NCBI GenBank assembly: GCA_021373135.1
Contig: JAJFTH010000003.1
Coordinates: 682,001 to 746,000, forward strand
DNA: 64,000 bases
Direction of reading: 5' to 3'
From: Bacteroidales bacterium
Lineage (GTDB): Bacteria; Bacteroidota; Bacteroidia; Bacteroidales; UBA1402
A program made the position numbers and the translations under genes. Position 1 is the stretch's first letter; each line of letters opens with the position of its first letter. The notes under the pieces are model-generated. The model did no database searches, was not told the DNA's origin, and worked only from the letters and a program-made list of their open reading frames with translations. Below are positions 1 to 11,880 of the stretch, piece by piece.

Positions 1-119
1 GCTTCAGTGCTATCATTGAAGAAGTGAATAATGAGCGTAAAAAGCTCAAGGTCATGGTTAAGATTTTCGGACGGAAAACTCCGCTCGAATTGGGTTTTAT
101 GCAAGTCGAAAAAGAGTAG
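1..119 (+). CDS. nusG: Transcription termination/antitermination protein NusG, C-terminal end (partial)
   Basis: The frame ending at the TAG at 117-119 reads [20 protein letters not shown] and continues with [12 protein letters not shown]. This is the end of the NusG KOW domain, with the usual V-x-IFGR-x-TP-x-EL pattern and a QVEK-type tail. NusG binds RNA polymerase through its N-terminal domain and Rho or ribosomal protein S10 through the KOW domain. The gene begins outside the window. Its place 62 bp before rplK is the usual nusG-rplK arrangement of bacteria, which supports the call. Confidence 0.93.
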   Translation, partial: FSAIIEEVNNERKKLKVMVKIFGRKTPLELGFMQVEKE

Positions 120-181
120 TTGAAAGTTACGTTTCGACCCATTCTTTTTTTCTATTCCACAAATTTTTAATTTAGAACAAA

Positions 182-625
182 ATGGCTAAAGAAGTTGCTG
201 GACAAATCAAATTGCAGATTAAAGGGGGTGCGGCAAATCCCTCTCCTCCCGTAGGACCTGCTTTAGGTTCGAAAGGTGTTAACATCATGGAGTTTTGCAA
301 GCAATTCAACGCCAGAACTCAGGACAATTCGGGCAAAATTTTGCCGGTTGTCATTACTTACTATTCTGATAAATCTTTTGATTTTATCGTTAAAACTCCT
401 CCTGCAGCTGTTCAGTTGTTGGAAGCTGCAAAGGTTAAGAGCGGATCAGCCGAACCTAACCGTAAAAAAGTTGCTTCTGTTACTTGGGAACAGGTAAAGG
501 CGATTGCTGAAGATAAGATGCAGGATTTGAACTGTTTCACCGTTGAATCTGCAATGAGATTAATTGCAGGTACGGCTCGTAGTATGGGTATCACCGTTAA
601 AGGGGAATTCCCCGCTAACATTTAA
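182..625 (+). CDS. rplK: 50S ribosomal protein L11 (uL11)
   Basis: The 147-residue product is full length for uL11. The N-terminal domain has the proline-rich stretch [20 protein letters not shown] (residues about 19-38), and the C-terminal rRNA-binding domain ends with the ARSMGI motif. L11 binds the GTPase-associated centre of 23S rRNA and takes part in factor binding and the stringent response. It is the first gene after nusG and is followed 12 bp later by rplA, so the two are surely co-transcribed. The 62 bp before it contain a T-rich run but no clear terminator. Confidence 0.98.
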   Translation: MAKEVAGQIKLQIKGGAANPSPPVGPALGSKGVNIMEFCKQFNARTQDNSGKILPVVITYYSDKSFDFIVKTPPAAVQLLEAAKVKSGSAEPNRKKVASVTWEQVKAIAEDKMQDLNCFTVESAMRLIAGTARSMGITVKGEFPANI

Positions 626-637
626 ACTTCAATTAAG

Positions 638-1336
638 ATGAGTAAACTGACAAAAAAACAAAAGTTGGCTTTTGAAAAAATTGAAGCAGGGAAGAGCTAT
701 ACATTGAAAGAAGCATCAGCTTTGGTTAAGGAAATCACTTCCACCAAATTCGATTCTTCTGTAGATGTTGATGTTCGTCTTGGTGTTGACCCTCGAAAAG
801 CCAATCAAATGGTACGTGGCGTAGTGTCACTGCCACACGGTACAGGGAAAGAAGTACGAGTGCTGGTATTGTGTACTCCAGATAAGGAAGCTGAGGCTAA
901 AGAAGCCGGAGCTGACTATGTTGGTCTCGATGAATATATTGAGAAAATCAAAGGTGGTTGGACGGATATTGATGTGATCATCACTATGCCGGCCATCATG
1001 GGTAAAATTGGTGCTTTAGGTCGTGTATTAGGCCCTCGTGGCTTGATGCCGAATCCCAAGAGCGGCACCGTAACCATGGAAGTAGGAAAAGCTGTAAAAG
1101 AAGTGAAACAAGGTAAAATAGACTTTAAGGTTGACAAGACTGGTATCATCCATGCTTCAGTCGGAAAAGTTTCCTTCACTCCTGAACAGATTTTCGGCAA
1201 TGCAAAGGAATTCATTTCCATGTTGCTGAAACTGAAACCTACAGCTGCTAAAGGTACCTATATTAAGAGCATTTATCTTTCTAGTACAATGAGTCCGGGT
1301 ATCAAAATTGATCCCAAAACCGTTGAGGAAAACTAA
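638..1336 (+). CDS. rplA: 50S ribosomal protein L1 (uL1)
   Basis: The 232-residue protein has the usual length and the L1 signature around [18 protein letters not shown] (residues about 129-146). The [19 protein letters not shown] segment lies near residues 42-60. L1 forms the mobile L1 stalk that guides release of deacylated tRNA and, in many bacteria, represses its own mRNA. It lies 12 bp after rplK and 13 bp before rplJ. No separate promoter is visible in either gap. I see no obvious L1-binding mRNA mimic, although the 5' end of the transcript is outside the window. Confidence 0.98.
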   Translation: MSKLTKKQKLAFEKIEAGKSYTLKEASALVKEITSTKFDSSVDVDVRLGVDPRKANQMVRGVVSLPHGTGKEVRVLVLCTPDKEAEAKEAGADYVGLDEYIEKIKGGWTDIDVIITMPAIMGKIGALGRVLGPRGLMPNPKSGTVTMEVGKAVKEVKQGKIDFKVDKTGIIHASVGKVSFTPEQIFGNAKEFISMLLKLKPTAAKGTYIKSIYLSSTMSPGIKIDPKTVEEN

Positions 1337-1349
1337 TCAAATTTGAATT

Positions 1350-1871
1350 ATGAAGAAGGAAGATAAAAGCACCGTCATTGAGCAGATCGCCTCTGTCATT
1401 GGAGAATATGGCTGTTTCTATGTCACAGATATTACTGCATTGAATGCAGCTACTACCAGTGCACTCAGAAGAAGCTGCTTCAAGGAAGGCATTAAGCTCA
1501 TGGTTGTAAAGAATACCTTGCTGACAAAGGCATTGGATGGTCTTGATACGGATTATACTCCGTTATATGACGTCTTGAAAGGCAATACAGCGTTGATGTT
1601 TTCGAACGTTTCAAACGCTCCTGCCAAATTGATCAAGGCTTTCAGAAAAGATAAAGATATTCCTGCCCTTAAGGCTGCATATGTAGAAGAAAGCTTCTAT
1701 ATCGGATCTGACCAGTTAGAGACATTGATTCATGTAAAGAGCAAAAACGAACTCATCGGAGACGTTATTGCATTGCTGCAATCACCTGCCAACAACGTGG
1801 TTTCTGCCCTCCAAAGTGGAGGAAATATTCTGCATGGCGTATTGAAAACCCTTGGAGAAAGAGAAAATTAA
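1350..1871 (+). CDS. rplJ: 50S ribosomal protein L10 (uL10)
   Basis: The 173-residue product starts MKKEDKSTVIEQIASVIGEY and carries the L10 pattern VVKNTLLTKAL near residues 51-61 and the C-terminal helix that holds L7/L12 dimers. L10 anchors the L7/L12 stalk to L11 and 23S rRNA. The 13-bp gap after rplA leaves no room for the long L10 leader found in enterobacteria, so any L10 autoregulation would have to act on RNA within the rplA end. rplL follows 42 bp downstream. Confidence 0.97.
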   Translation: MKKEDKSTVIEQIASVIGEYGCFYVTDITALNAATTSALRRSCFKEGIKLMVVKNTLLTKALDGLDTDYTPLYDVLKGNTALMFSNVSNAPAKLIKAFRKDKDIPALKAAYVEESFYIGSDQLETLIHVKSKNELIGDVIALLQSPANNVVSALQSGGNILHGVLKTLGEREN

Positions 1872-1913
1872 TAACAATAATCAAAGAACAAAAACAATTT
1901 AATACATACAAAA

Positions 1914-2291
1914 ATGGCAGATTTGAAAGCTTTTGCTGAACAATTGGTGAATTTAACTGTAAAAGAAGTAAACGAACTGGCTACCATCCTCAAAGATGAA
2001 TATGGTATTGCGCCCGCTGCTGCAGCTGTTGCTGTTGCTGCCGGCCCTGCTGCCGAAGGTGCAGCCGCTGCTGCTGAAAAAACTTCTTTTGACGTTGTCT
2101 TAAAGTCAGCTGGTGCTGCAAAATTAGCAGTTGTTAAGGCTGTAAAAGAAGCATGTGGTCTTGGTTTGAAAGAAGCTAAAGATTTAGTTGATGCTGCTCC
2201 TTCCGTATTGAAAGAAGGTGCTGATAAAGCTGAAGCTGAAGCTTTGAAGAAATCATTGGAAGACGCAGGCGCAGAAGTTGAGCTTAAATAG
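1914..2291 (+). CDS. rplL: 50S ribosomal protein L7/L12 (bL12)
   Basis: The 125-residue product has the classic three parts: an N-terminal dimerisation helix (residues 1-35), an Ala-rich hinge (about 36-58) and the C-terminal factor-binding domain with [15 protein letters not shown] (about 82-96). L7/L12 is the multi-copy stalk protein that recruits translation GTPases. It needs higher expression than its neighbours, and two hairpins lie directly downstream between it and rpoB, which would reduce read-through into the polymerase genes. Confidence 0.98.
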   Translation: MADLKAFAEQLVNLTVKEVNELATILKDEYGIAPAAAAVAVAAGPAAEGAAAAAEKTSFDVVLKSAGAAKLAVVKAVKEACGLGLKEAKDLVDAAPSVLKEGADKAEAEALKKSLEDAGAEVELK

Positions 2292-2296
2292 TACTA

Positions 2297-2357
2297 TCGC
2301 CTGATTATCAGGTGATTTGGTTTAGAATCTCCGAGTGAGGAGATTCTAGACCTTTTT
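2297..2357 (+). terminator. Tandem hairpins between rplL and rpoB, probable transcription attenuator
   Basis: The first stem pairs 2297-2304 with 2308-2315 (one G-T pair, 3-nt loop). The second is a perfect 10-bp stem, TAGAATCTCC at 2323-2332 with its complement at 2339-2348 and a 6-nt loop, followed by a T5 run at 2353-2357. The second has the form of an intrinsic terminator. It sits where enterobacteria have the partial rplL-rpoB terminator, so partial read-through is the likely behaviour. The strength cannot be judged from sequence. Confidence 0.75.
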
Positions 2358-2397
2358 GTGTCTATATTCCTTTTAAGTTCAATAAATCCACTGATAA

Positions 2398-5300
2398 ATG
2401 TCTTCAACTACTGAAACCAAAAGAGTTAATTTCGCGTCTATCCAAAGTCCAATCGATTATCCGGACTTTTTAGAAGTGCAATTGAAGTCATTCCAGGACT
2501 TCCTGCAATTGGATACTCCCCCCGAAAAACGGAAAAATGAGGGTCTCTACAAGGTTTTTGCAGAAAATTTCCCCATCGCTGATACAAGAAACAACTTCGT
2601 ACTCGAATTTCTAGACTACTATATTGATCCTCCCCGCTATACCATTGATGAATGCATAGAGCGAGGTTTGACCTATAACGTTCCGTTAAAGGCCAGGCTT
2701 AAACTGTATTGTACTGATCCTGACCACGAAGATTTTGAAACAAAATTCCAGGATGTTTATTTGGGAGCTATTCCTTATATGACTCCTAAAGGAACATTTG
2801 TGGTTAATGGTGCTGAGCGTGTCATCGTTTCGCAGTTACATCGTTCCCCGGGCGTTTTCTTCGGGCAAAGTGTTCATGCAAACGGCTCAAAGTTGTATTC
2901 TGCACGTATCATTCCCTTCAAAGGATCCTGGATTGAGTTTGCTACGGACATCAATAGTGTCATGTATGCTTACATTGACCGTAAAAAGAAGTTGCCTGTA
3001 ACAACTCTTTTACGTGCCATCGGTTTTGAGACCGATAAAGATATTCTGGAAATTTTCAACCTTGCAGAAGAAGTCAAAGTCTCAAAAACTGGTCTGAAAC
3101 GACTGATCGGTCGTAAATTGGCTGCTCGTGTCCTTAAGAGCTGGGTTGAAGATTTTGTAGATGAGGACACCGGTGAGGTGGTTTCCATTGAACGTAATGA
3201 AGTGATCATTGATCGTGAGACCATTTTGGAAAATGATCATATTGATCAAATTGTTGAATCAGGCGCAACAACCATTCTTTTACACAAGGAAGAATCGGGT
3301 ATGTCTGATTACGCAATCATCTACAATACTTTGCAAAAAGACCCGAGCAACTCGGAAAAAGAGGCCGTTCTATATATCTATCGTCAGCTGCGTAACGCAG
3401 AACCTGCCGATGATGCAAGTGCCCGCGAAGTTATTCAGAATTTGTTTTTCTCTGAAAAACGTTACGACCTCGGTGAAGTAGGTCGTTACCGTATCAATAA
3501 GAAATTGCACCTGTCCACATCCATGGATACCAAGGTGCTTACTAAAGAAGATATCATTGAGATCATCAAGTATTTGATTGAATTGGTTAATTCCAATGCA
3601 GATGTTGATGATATTGACCACTTGAGTAACCGTCGTGTACGTACAGTAGGCGAACAACTCAATAATCAGTTTGGTGTAGGTTTGGCACGTATGGCACGTA
3701 CCATTCGTGAACGTATGAATGTACGTGACAACGAAGTTTTTGCTCCTGTTGAACTGATCAACGCCAAAACAATATCTTCAGTGATCAACTCGTTCTTCGG
3801 AACCAATGCCCTTTCACAATTTATGGATCAAACCAACCCGTTGGCAGAAATGACGCATAAACGTCGTTTGTCAGCTCTCGGACCTGGTGGACTTTCCCGT
3901 GAACGTGCCGGTTTTGAGGTTCGTGACGTACACTACACACATTACGGCCGTTTATGCCCGATTGAAACTCCTGAAGGACCAAACATCGGTTTGATCTCTT
4001 CTCTATGCGTTTATGCAAAAATAAACGATCTTGGTTTCATCGAAACTCCGTACCGCAAGGTTGAGAACGGAAAAGTGGTGGCTAGTGATGTTGAATATAT
4101 GACAGCTGAAGAAGAAGAAGGTAAGATTATCGCTCAGGGCAATGCCTTACTTGGTGAAGATGGAAGCTTTGTCAGCAATCGTATCAAGTGTCGTCTTGAT
4201 GCTGATTTCCCTGTTTCTGCTCCTGAAGAAGTTGACTTGATGGACGTAGCTCCACAGCAGATTGCTTCTATTGCTGCATCGCTGATTCCATTTCTCGAAC
4301 ATGATGATGCTAACCGTGCATTGATGGGATCCAACATGATGCGCCAGGCAGTACCTCTTATTCGTAGTGAAGCTCCGATTGTCGGAACAGGTATTGAAGG
4401 TAAATTGATCCGTGACTCACGTACACAAATAAATGCTGAAGGTGACGGAACTGTAGAATTTGTAGATGCAACTACGATTCGTATCAAATATGATCGGACA
4501 GAAGAAGAGGAATTTGTTAGCTTCGATGACTCAGTCAAATCATACAGGATTCCTAAGTTCCAGAAAACCAACCAAAGTACCACCATTGACCTTCAACCGA
4601 CTATACACAAAGGTGAACGAGTCTATAAAGGCCAGTTGATGACTCAGGGCTATTCCACCGAAAACGGGGAACTTGCCTTAGGTAGAAACTTAAAGGTTGC
4701 ATTCATGCCTTGGAAAGGATACAACTTCGAGGATGCCATCGTCTTGAACGAAAGAATGGTCCGCGAAGATATCTTCACTTCTGTACATGTCGATGAATAT
4801 ACTTTGGAAGTGCGTGAAACGAAACGTGGTATGGAAGAATTGACATCTGATATACCTAACGTCAGTGAAGAAGCAACCAAAGACCTGGATGAAAATGGTA
4901 TCGTTCGTATTGGAGCTCACATCGTACCGGGAGATATCCTGATTGGTAAAATTACTCCTAAGGGCGAATCCGATCCTTCTCCGGAAGAAAAATTATTACG
5001 CGCCATCTTTGGTGATAAAGCCGGTGATGTGAAGGATGCATCCTTGAAAGCATCTCCTTCCTTACGTGGTGTCATCATTGACAAACGGTTGTTTTCCAAA
5101 TCGGTTAAGAACCGCAAATCCCGTTTGACAGATAAGGCTTTGTTGCCGAAAATTGACGAGGAATTTGAAGAAGATGCAGCTAAACTGAAAAGTGTCTTAA
5201 TTGAAAAATTGCAAATCCTGACCAATGGCAAAACGTCACAAGGTGTCAAAGACAACCTTGGAACTGAAGTCATTCCAAAGGGAGCTAAATTCAATTCCAA

Positions 5301-6204
5301 AAACCTGAATGAAGTCAATTATTCTTCCGTTCAGGTTAGTAAATGGACCACAGACAGTGCCAAGAATGATTTGATTCATGATCTGATTCTGAATTACTTG
5401 CATAAGTATAAAGAATTGGATGCAGCCATGAAACGCAAAAAATTCAATATCACCATTGGGGATGAGCTTCCTTCAGGTATCATTCAAATGGCCAAAGTCT
5501 ATATCGCCAAGAAGCGTAAGATTCGTGTAGGTGACAAGATGGCCGGACGTCACGGTAACAAGGGTATTGTTTCCCGTATCGTACGTCAGGAAGATATGCC
5601 TTTCCTGGAAGATGGGACACCTGTTGATATTGTATTGAATCCGCTTGGTGTACCTTCTCGTATGAACCTTGGGCAGATTTTTGAAACTGTTCTCGGATGG
5701 GCAGGAAGAGAATTGGGCTTGAAATTTGCCACACCGATCTTTGACGGAGCTTCTCTGGACGATTTGGACAAATGGTGTGATAAGGCCAATCTCCCTCATT
5801 ATGGCAAATGCTACCTGTATGATGGTGGTACTGGTGAACGTTTTGACCAGACAGCGACTGTCGGTGTAGTATACATGTTGAAACTTGGTCACATGGTTGA
5901 CGACAAGATGCATGCCCGCTCTATCGGACCTTACTCTTTGATCACTCAACAACCTCTTGGCGGTAAAGCCCAGTTTGGCGGACAACGTTTCGGAGAAATG
6001 GAAGTTTGGGCACTGGAAGCTTTCGGTGCCGCTCATATTCTTCAGGAAATCCTGACCATCAAGTCTGATGATGTCGTTGGACGTAGCAAAGCTTTTGAAG
6101 CTATCGTCAAAGGCGATCCGATGCCACAGCCTGGTATTCCGGAATCCTTGAACGTGTTGCTACACGAATTGAGAGGTTTGGGTCTGAGTATTCAACTGGA
6201 TTAA
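2398..6204 (+). CDS. rpoB: DNA-directed RNA polymerase subunit beta
   Basis: The 1268-residue protein is the normal length for Bacteroidetes RpoB. The rifampicin pocket is visible as [20 protein letters not shown] followed by [20 protein letters not shown]. It keeps the residues associated with drug sensitivity (Asp in FMDQ, His in THKRR, Ser in RRLS), so no resistance change is apparent. The C-terminus has [20 protein letters not shown], which contacts the clamp. With RpoC it forms the catalytic core. The gene starts 106 bp after rplL, behind the hairpin pair, and rpoC follows 30 bp later. Confidence 0.99.
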   Translation: MSSTTETKRVNFASIQSPIDYPDFLEVQLKSFQDFLQLDTPPEKRKNEGLYKVFAENFPIADTRNNFVLEFLDYYIDPPRYTIDECIERGLTYNVPLKARLKLYCTDPDHEDFETKFQDVYLGAIPYMTPKGTFVVNGAERVIVSQLHRSPGVFFGQSVHANGSKLYSARIIPFKGSWIEFATDINSVMYAYIDRKKKLPVTTLLRAIGFETDKDILEIFNLAEEVKVSKTGLKRLIGRKLAARVLKSWVEDFVDEDTGEVVSIERNEVIIDRETILENDHIDQIVESGATTILLHKEESGMSDYAIIYNTLQKDPSNSEKEAVLYIYRQLRNAEPADDASAREVIQNLFFSEKRYDLGEVGRYRINKKLHLSTSMDTKVLTKEDIIEIIKYLIELVNSNADVDDIDHLSNRRVRTVGEQLNNQFGVGLARMARTIRERMNVRDNEVFAPVELINAKTISSVINSFFGTNALSQFMDQTNPLAEMTHKRRLSALGPGGLSRERAGFEVRDVHYTHYGRLCPIETPEGPNIGLISSLCVYAKINDLGFIETPYRKVENGKVVASDVEYMTAEEEEGKIIAQGNALLGEDGSFVSNRIKCRLDADFPVSAPEEVDLMDVAPQQIASIAASLIPFLEHDDANRALMGSNMMRQAVPLIRSEAPIVGTGIEGKLIRDSRTQINAEGDGTVEFVDATTIRIKYDRTEEEEFVSFDDSVKSYRIPKFQKTNQSTTIDLQPTIHKGERVYKGQLMTQGYSTENGELALGRNLKVAFMPWKGYNFEDAIVLNERMVREDIFTSVHVDEYTLEVRETKRGMEELTSDIPNVSEEATKDLDENGIVRIGAHIVPGDILIGKITPKGESDPSPEEKLLRAIFGDKAGDVKDASLKASPSLRGVIIDKRLFSKSVKNRKSRLTDKALLPKIDEEFEEDAAKLKSVLIEKLQILTNGKTSQGVKDNLGTEVIPKGAKFNSKNLNEVNYSSVQVSKWTTDSAKNDLIHDLILNYLHKYKELDAAMKRKKFNITIGDELPSGIIQMAKVYIAKKRKIRVGDKMAGRHGNKGIVSRIVRQEDMPFLEDGTPVDIVLNPLGVPSRMNLGQIFETVLGWAGRELGLKFATPIFDGASLDDLDKWCDKANLPHYGKCYLYDGGTGERFDQTATVGVVYMLKLGHMVDDKMHARSIGPYSLITQQPLGGKAQFGGQRFGEMEVWALEAFGAAHILQEILTIKSDDVVGRSKAFEAIVKGDPMPQPGIPESLNVLLHELRGLGLSIQLD

Positions 6205-6234
6205 GTATAAACTGTTTATTATTTCATATACAAT

Positions 6235-9200
6235 ATGGCTTTTAGAAAAGAAACCAAAGCAAAAAGCAGTTTTTCGAAAATTTCGATAGGATTGGCTTCT
6301 CCGGAGGAAATCCTCGAATTATCGAGTGGCGAGGTGTTAAAGCCTGAAACCATAAACTATCGTACCTATAAACCCGAACGCGACGGCTTGTTTTGCGAAA
6401 GGATTTTTGGTCCGGTAAAAGATTACGAATGTCATTGCGGTAAATACAAACGTATTCGCTACAAAGGCATCGTCTGCGATCGCTGCGGTGTTGAAGTTAC
6501 AGAAAAGAAGGTGCGTCGCGAGCGCATGGGACACATTCAGTTGGTGGTACCTGTTGCACATATTTGGTATTTTCGTTCGCTTCCAAACAAGATCGGCTAT
6601 TTGTTGGGATTACCTACCAAAAAGCTGGACTCAATCATTTATTATGAACGATATGTAGTGATTCAGGCCGGCGTTAAGGAAAACGACGGAATCAAGAAAG
6701 ATGACCTGCTTTCAGAAGAAGAGTATCTGGATATTTTGGATACTTTGCCCCGCGACAATCAATTGCTGGAAGATACTGATCCAAACAAGTTCATTGCAAA
6801 AATGGGAGCCGAAGCTGTCCATGATCTTTTGGAAAGACTCGATTTGGATGAATTATCCTATGAACTGAGACATCGCGCCAGCACTGATGGTTCCGTTCAA
6901 CGTAAAACCGAGGCATTGAAGCGTTTGCAGGTTGTTGAAGCTTTTCGCTCTTCAAAGGGGAAAAACAAACCGGAATGGATGATCATCAAGATTGTTCCTG
7001 TCATTCCGCCTGAATTGCGTCCTTTGGTACCTTTGGACGGTGGCCGTTTCGCTACCTCCGACCTGAATGACCTATACCGTCGTGTCATTATCCGTAACAA
7101 CCGTTTGAAACGATTGATAGAAATCAAGGCTCCTGAAGTGATTTTACGTAATGAAAAACGTATGTTGCAGGAATCTGTCGATTCATTGTTCGATAATTCA
7201 CGTAAGTCAAGTGCTGTCAAGACAGATGCCAACCGTCCTTTGAAGTCTCTTTCTGACTCCCTGAAAGGTAAACAAGGCCGTTTCCGTCAGAACTTGCTTG
7301 GTAAACGTGTTGATTATTCGGCTCGTTCAGTTATCGTTGTGGGTCCTGAACTAAAGATGCATGAATGCGGTATTCCTAAGGATATGGCTGCTGAATTGTA
7401 CAAACCGTTTATCATTCGTAAACTGATTGAACGCGGTATTGTCAAGACTGTAAAATCAGCCAAGAAGATTGTTGACCGTAAGGATCCTGTTGTTTGGGAT
7501 ATTCTGGAATATGTCATGAAAGGTCACCCTGTTCTCCTGAACCGTGCTCCTACATTGCACCGTTTGGGTATTCAGGCTTTCCAGCCTAAATTGATTGAAG
7601 GAAAAGCTATTCAATTGCACCCGTTGGCTTGTACGGCTTTCAATGCCGACTTCGACGGTGACCAGATGGCTGTGCATCTCCCGTTGGGAAATGAAGCTGT
7701 TTTGGAAGCTCAAATGTTGATGCTTGCTTCGCACAATATCCTGAACCCGGCCAATGGTGCACCTATCACTGTACCTTCTCAGGACATGGTTCTTGGTTTG
7801 TACTATATTACAAAATTGCGTGATGGAGCAAAAGGAGAAGGATTGGTATTCTACTCTCCCGAAGAAGCTACCATTGCATATAATGAAGGCAAAGTGACGC
7901 TTCATTCCAAGATTAAAGTTCGTACGAAAGACTTGGATGAAAACGGTGAACTTGTAGAAAAATTAATTGACACTTCTGTTGGCCGTATTATGGTGAACGA
8001 GGTTGTACCTGAAAAGGTTGGTTTTATCAATGAAGTTCTGACCAAAAAGTCTTTGCGTGACATCATCGGTAAAGTGATTGCTGCTTGTGGTGTTGCACGA
8101 ACCGCTCAATTTTTGGATGATATCAAGGATATGGGGTATTACAATGCTTTCAAGGGTGGTTTGTCCTTCAATTTGGGTGACGTATTGATACCAAAAGAAA
8201 AGGAAGCTTTGGTAAAAGAAGGGTATGCGGAAGTCGATTCCATTGTAGAAGAATATTCCATGGGTGCCATCACCAACAATGAACGTTATAATAAGATTAT
8301 TGATGTTTGGGGTGGTGTTAATGCCAAGCTTTCAAATATTCTAATGAAGCAACTCGCAGAAGATAACCAAGGATTCAACTCTGTATACATGATGTTGGAT
8401 TCAGGTGCTCGTGGTTCTAAAGAACAGATCCGTCAGCTGTCCGGTATGCGTGGTTTGATGGCTAAACCTCAGAAATCAGGTGCAGAAGGAGGTCAGGTTA
8501 TTGAAAACCCGATTCTTTCAAACTTTAAAGAAGGTTTGTCTGTGCTTGAATATTTCATATCAACCCACGGTGCTCGTAAGGGCTTGGCTGATACAGCCTT
8601 GAAGACTGCCGATGCCGGATATCTGACCCGTCGTCTTGTCGATGTTTCTCATGATGTGATCATCAATGAAGAAGATTGCGGTACTTTGCGTGGTTTGGTC
8701 GCTACTGAAATCAAGAAGGTGGCTACTTTATACGAACGTATTCTGGGTCGTGTGTCTGTTCATGATGTATATCATCCTTTGACAAATGAACTTTTGGTGG
8801 AATCCGGACAGGAAATTACCGAAGAGATTGCAGCCAAGATTCAGGCATCGCCTATTGAGCGTGTCGAAATTCGTTCGGTTTTGACCTGTGAGTCCAAAAA
8901 GGGTGTTTGCGCCAAGTGTTATGGCCGTAACCTTGCTACCGGTATGCTGGTACAAAAAGGTGAGGCTGTTGGTGTTATCGCAGCCCAGTCTATTGGTGAG
9001 CCTGGTACCCAGTTGACCTTGCGTACGTTCCACGTTGGTGGTGTGGCCGGTAACGTTAAAGCTGATTCTTCCATTGTTGCTCAGAATGATGCCGTTCTTG
9101 AGATTGACGAATTGCGTGCTGTGGATGTGAAGGATGACGGTGGTAACGTTGTACAAATTGTTGTCGGTCGTTATGCTGAACTTCGTTTGATTGAACCCGT

Positions 9201-10521
9201 TACCAAGGTTATTCTTCTTACACAAAATATTCCCTACGGTTCTAAATTATATTTCCACCCTGGTGATAAAGTTAAGAAGGGGGATAAGATCTGTGATTGG
9301 GATGCATATAATGCGACCATCATTTCTGAACAGTCCGGTAAGTTGGAATTCGATTCGATAGAGGAAGGTGTAACCTACCAATCTTATACGGATGATACAA
9401 CCAAGATGAAGGAAAAGATCATCATCGAACCTAAAGATCGTACTCGTGTTCCTTCTATCCACGTATTGGATGAAAACGGAGAGCGTATGCGTACTTATAA
9501 CTTGCCTGCCGGTGCACACTTGCTGAAAGAGGGCGGTGAGCATATCGTGGCTGGTGAGATTTTGGTCAAGATACCGCGTGTTGTTGCCAAAGCTGGTGAT
9601 ATCACCGGTGGTCTACCTCGTGTGACAGAGCTTTTCGAGGCGCGTAATCCTTCTAATCCAGCTGTTGTTTCGGAAATCGATGGTGAAATCATGGAATTTG
9701 GCCGCGTAAAACGTGGTAACCGTGAGATTGTCATTCAATCCAAGACCGGTGAGGTTAAGAAATATATGGTGCCTCTTTCCAAGCAGGTATTGGTTCAGGT
9801 GAATGACTTTGTCCGTGCCGGTACGCCTCTTTCTGAAGGTGTCGTCACTCCTGCCGATATTTTGGCCATTAAAGGCCCTACGGCTGTTCAGGAATACATT
9901 GTAAACGAAGTTCAGGATGTATACCGTTTGCAGGGTGTAAAGATCAATGATAAGCATTTTGAGGTGATCGTTCGTCAGATGATGCGTAAGGTTGAAATCG
10001 TGGATGCCGGTGATACCCGTTTCCTTGAACAGCAATTGATCGATAAGAATGAGTTTGCTGAAGAAAACGACCGCATTTGGGGCAAGAAAGTGGTTCTTGA
10101 TGCGGGGGATTCTCCCAATTTGAAACCAGGTATGATTGTTACTGCCCGCAAATTGCGAGACGAAAATTCTTCTTTGAAACGTCGTGACTTGAAGATTGTT
10201 GAGACAAGGGATGCTATTCCTGCTACCTCCAATCAGATCCTTCAGGGGATTACCCGTGCTGCATTGCAGATCAACAGTTTCATGTCAGCTGCTTCCTTCC
10301 AGGAAACGACGAAGGTGTTGAACGAGGCTGCCATTCAGGGTAAGGTGGATCGTCTGGAAGGTTTGAAAGAGAATGTAATCTGTGGTCACTTGATTCCTGC
10401 CGGTACCGGTCAGCGTGAATTTGACAAGTTGATTGTCGGTTCCAAGGAAGATTTTGATCGTCTGAATGCATCTCGTAAATCAGTTCTTGATTTTGAAGAA
10501 ACTGTTGAAGAAGAAGTGTAA
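6235..10521 (+). CDS. rpoC: DNA-directed RNA polymerase subunit beta'
   Basis: The 1428-residue product has the N-terminal zinc ribbon [20 protein letters not shown] (about residues 66-85), the active-site motif [15 protein letters not shown], whose three Asp residues hold the catalytic magnesium, and the second zinc cluster around [13 protein letters not shown]. The trigger loop and bridge helix regions are intact. Length and order are typical for Bacteroidetes. It is the last gene of the nusG-rpoC block and is followed by a strong intrinsic terminator. Several long reading frames on the opposite strand inside it are shadows of its codon use. Confidence 0.99.
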   Translation: MAFRKETKAKSSFSKISIGLASPEEILELSSGEVLKPETINYRTYKPERDGLFCERIFGPVKDYECHCGKYKRIRYKGIVCDRCGVEVTEKKVRRERMGHIQLVVPVAHIWYFRSLPNKIGYLLGLPTKKLDSIIYYERYVVIQAGVKENDGIKKDDLLSEEEYLDILDTLPRDNQLLEDTDPNKFIAKMGAEAVHDLLERLDLDELSYELRHRASTDGSVQRKTEALKRLQVVEAFRSSKGKNKPEWMIIKIVPVIPPELRPLVPLDGGRFATSDLNDLYRRVIIRNNRLKRLIEIKAPEVILRNEKRMLQESVDSLFDNSRKSSAVKTDANRPLKSLSDSLKGKQGRFRQNLLGKRVDYSARSVIVVGPELKMHECGIPKDMAAELYKPFIIRKLIERGIVKTVKSAKKIVDRKDPVVWDILEYVMKGHPVLLNRAPTLHRLGIQAFQPKLIEGKAIQLHPLACTAFNADFDGDQMAVHLPLGNEAVLEAQMLMLASHNILNPANGAPITVPSQDMVLGLYYITKLRDGAKGEGLVFYSPEEATIAYNEGKVTLHSKIKVRTKDLDENGELVEKLIDTSVGRIMVNEVVPEKVGFINEVLTKKSLRDIIGKVIAACGVARTAQFLDDIKDMGYYNAFKGGLSFNLGDVLIPKEKEALVKEGYAEVDSIVEEYSMGAITNNERYNKIIDVWGGVNAKLSNILMKQLAEDNQGFNSVYMMLDSGARGSKEQIRQLSGMRGLMAKPQKSGAEGGQVIENPILSNFKEGLSVLEYFISTHGARKGLADTALKTADAGYLTRRLVDVSHDVIINEEDCGTLRGLVATEIKKVATLYERILGRVSVHDVYHPLTNELLVESGQEITEEIAAKIQASPIERVEIRSVLTCESKKGVCAKCYGRNLATGMLVQKGEAVGVIAAQSIGEPGTQLTLRTFHVGGVAGNVKADSSIVAQNDAVLEIDELRAVDVKDDGGNVVQIVVGRYAELRLIEPVTKVILLTQNIPYGSKLYFHPGDKVKKGDKICDWDAYNATIISEQSGKLEFDSIEEGVTYQSYTDDTTKMKEKIIIEPKDRTRVPSIHVLDENGERMRTYNLPAGAHLLKEGGEHIVAGEILVKIPRVVAKAGDITGGLPRVTELFEARNPSNPAVVSEIDGEIMEFGRVKRGNREIVIQSKTGEVKKYMVPLSKQVLVQVNDFVRAGTPLSEGVVTPADILAIKGPTAVQEYIVNEVQDVYRLQGVKINDKHFEVIVRQMMRKVEIVDAGDTRFLEQQLIDKNEFAEENDRIWGKKVVLDAGDSPNLKPGMIVTARKLRDENSSLKRRDLKIVETRDAIPATSNQILQGITRAALQINSFMSAASFQETTKVLNEAAIQGKVDRLEGLKENVICGHLIPAGTGQREFDKLIVGSKEDFDRLNASRKSVLDFEETVEEEV

Positions 10522-10544
10522 TCAACGGATTTTATATTATAATG

Positions 10545-10577
10545 AAAAGGGTAAGGCTATGTGGCTTTACCCTTTTT
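10545..10577 (+). terminator. Rho-independent terminator of the rpoBC operon
   Basis: A 13-bp stem (AAAAGGGTAAGGC at 10545-10557 with 10564-10576, one G-T pair) with a 6-nt loop ends in a T5 run. It lies 24 bp after the rpoC stop codon and before the convergent histidine kinase gene. The A-rich left arm could also give weak termination leftwards. Confidence 0.9.
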
Positions 10578-10687
10578 CGTTGGGAAATGGTGTATGTATG
10601 TTGGGGAAGATCTTAGGAGGGTAGGAAGAACCTGCCTTTCCATTTGAAAGGAAAGCAAATCCTTTTAAACTGATAAAGAAGCGAATA

Positions 10688-11866
10688 TCAGGCTTTATTG
10701 GTAGAATCAGCAGTTTTGAGTATGATGCGGAAGGTGGTGCCTCTGCCGATTTCCGAGGACTTGACAAAGATTCTGCCGTCGTGATTTTCTTCGATGATGC
10801 GTTTTACGAGAGATAGACCCAGGCCCCAGCCGCGTTTCTTGGTGGTGAATCCGGGCTTGAAAACATTCTTGAAGTTTGATTTGGAGATGCCCTTTCCGCT
10901 ATCGGTAACGTCGATGAAGAGGTGCTTATCTTCCGGAATAAGGGTGATGTCTATCTTTCCGGTGGCATCCATGGCATCGATAGCGTTCTTGCAAAGGTTT
11001 TCGATGACCCACTCAAATAAGGGGGCATTGAGATAGACACAGATGTCTTCGGCTGGAATATGGGTGGTGATGGCGATTTTTCGGGAACTCCGATTGCGCA
11101 TGTATTGCACGGCGTTATCAAGTGCAGGTTTGATATCTTGTGGTGTAGGTTCAGGCTTGGAACCGATTTTGGAGAAACGTTCGGCAATGGTATGTAGCCT
11201 TTGCGTGTCTTTTGATATTTCAGTCAAAAGCTTTTCATCGACATTCTTGAGCTTCAAAAGTTCAACCCAGGCCATCAGAGATGAAATGGGCGTACCAAGC
11301 TGGTGTGCAGTTTCCTTGGACAGACCGACCCAAACCCTGTTCTGCTCCGCGCGTTTAGAAGTATTTAGGGCATAAAGTGTCACTGTTAGGAAGATGAACA
11401 TGACCAGAAGTTGAATGAACGGGAAATAAGTCAATTTCTTCAGGAACTTGGAATCGTCGTAGTAAATGTAGTGGGAAATCTCATCACTGATCTTGATTTC
11501 TATGGATTTGTGCTTCCGTATGATTTTCTGGCTGATGCTTTGCAGCTCTTCATTACTGGGATTTTCCGGTATATCAAGGTTTTTATAGTCAATGATTTTT
11601 CCTTTATTGTCAACAAGTACCACCGGAATATTTGTATTGCCTTCTATGACTTTCAGGCTAAGTGTGTAATCCATTTCGACACCATCTGAAGGTTCAGTGG
11701 CGAAAAGGCGTATGGCTTCAGCCCACAATTCCATCTTTTTCTTTTCTTCACCGGCAAGGTCTTTGGCCAATCGGTTAGAAAATAGGGTAGAGGCAATAGT
11801 GATGACAGCTGCTCCTGTAAAGAAAGCAATCCGCATATAAAAAGATGAATCGTGTTTTAGTGCCAT
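10688..11866 (-). CDS. Membrane-bound sensor histidine kinase
   Basis: The 392-residue protein has a transmembrane helix at about 12-30, a periplasmic sensor of about 110 residues, a second helix at about 145-167 and a cytoplasmic kinase. The H-box is KETAHQLGTPISSL with the phosphorylated His at 188. The ATPase has the N-box Asn at about 294 (NAIDAM), G1 at DSGKG (322-326) and G2 at GWGLGLS (346-352). There is no HAMP domain of normal size and no receiver domain. No response regulator gene is adjacent, so the partner must be elsewhere. It is the last gene of the mlaE-mlaF-exonuclease III run, 14 bp after its neighbour. The signal it senses is unknown. Confidence 0.88.
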   Translation of the reverse strand: MALKHDSSFYMRIAFFTGAAVITIASTLFSNRLAKDLAGEEKKKMELWAEAIRLFATEPSDGVEMDYTLSLKVIEGNTNIPVVLVDNKGKIIDYKNLDIPENPSNEELQSISQKIIRKHKSIEIKISDEISHYIYYDDSKFLKKLTYFPFIQLLVMFIFLTVTLYALNTSKRAEQNRVWVGLSKETAHQLGTPISSLMAWVELLKLKNVDEKLLTEISKDTQRLHTIAERFSKIGSKPEPTPQDIKPALDNAVQYMRNRSSRKIAITTHIPAEDICVYLNAPLFEWVIENLCKNAIDAMDATGKIDITLIPEDKHLFIDVTDSGKGISKSNFKNVFKPGFTTKKRGWGLGLSLVKRIIEENHDGRIFVKSSEIGRGTTFRIILKTADSTNKA

Positions 11867-11880
11867 GGTTATCTGATCCT

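Noticed and set aside
1337..1349. L10 leader with autoregulatory RNA ahead of rplJ
   Set aside because: The gap is only 13 bp and shows no secondary structure of the known type.
5473..6036. 187-codon open frame on the minus strand inside rpoB
   Set aside because: It lies fully within the most conserved part of rpoB, has no recognisable domain, and reflects rpoB codon use. Similar frames occur in rpoC at 7456-7905, 8728-9225 and 9613-10035.
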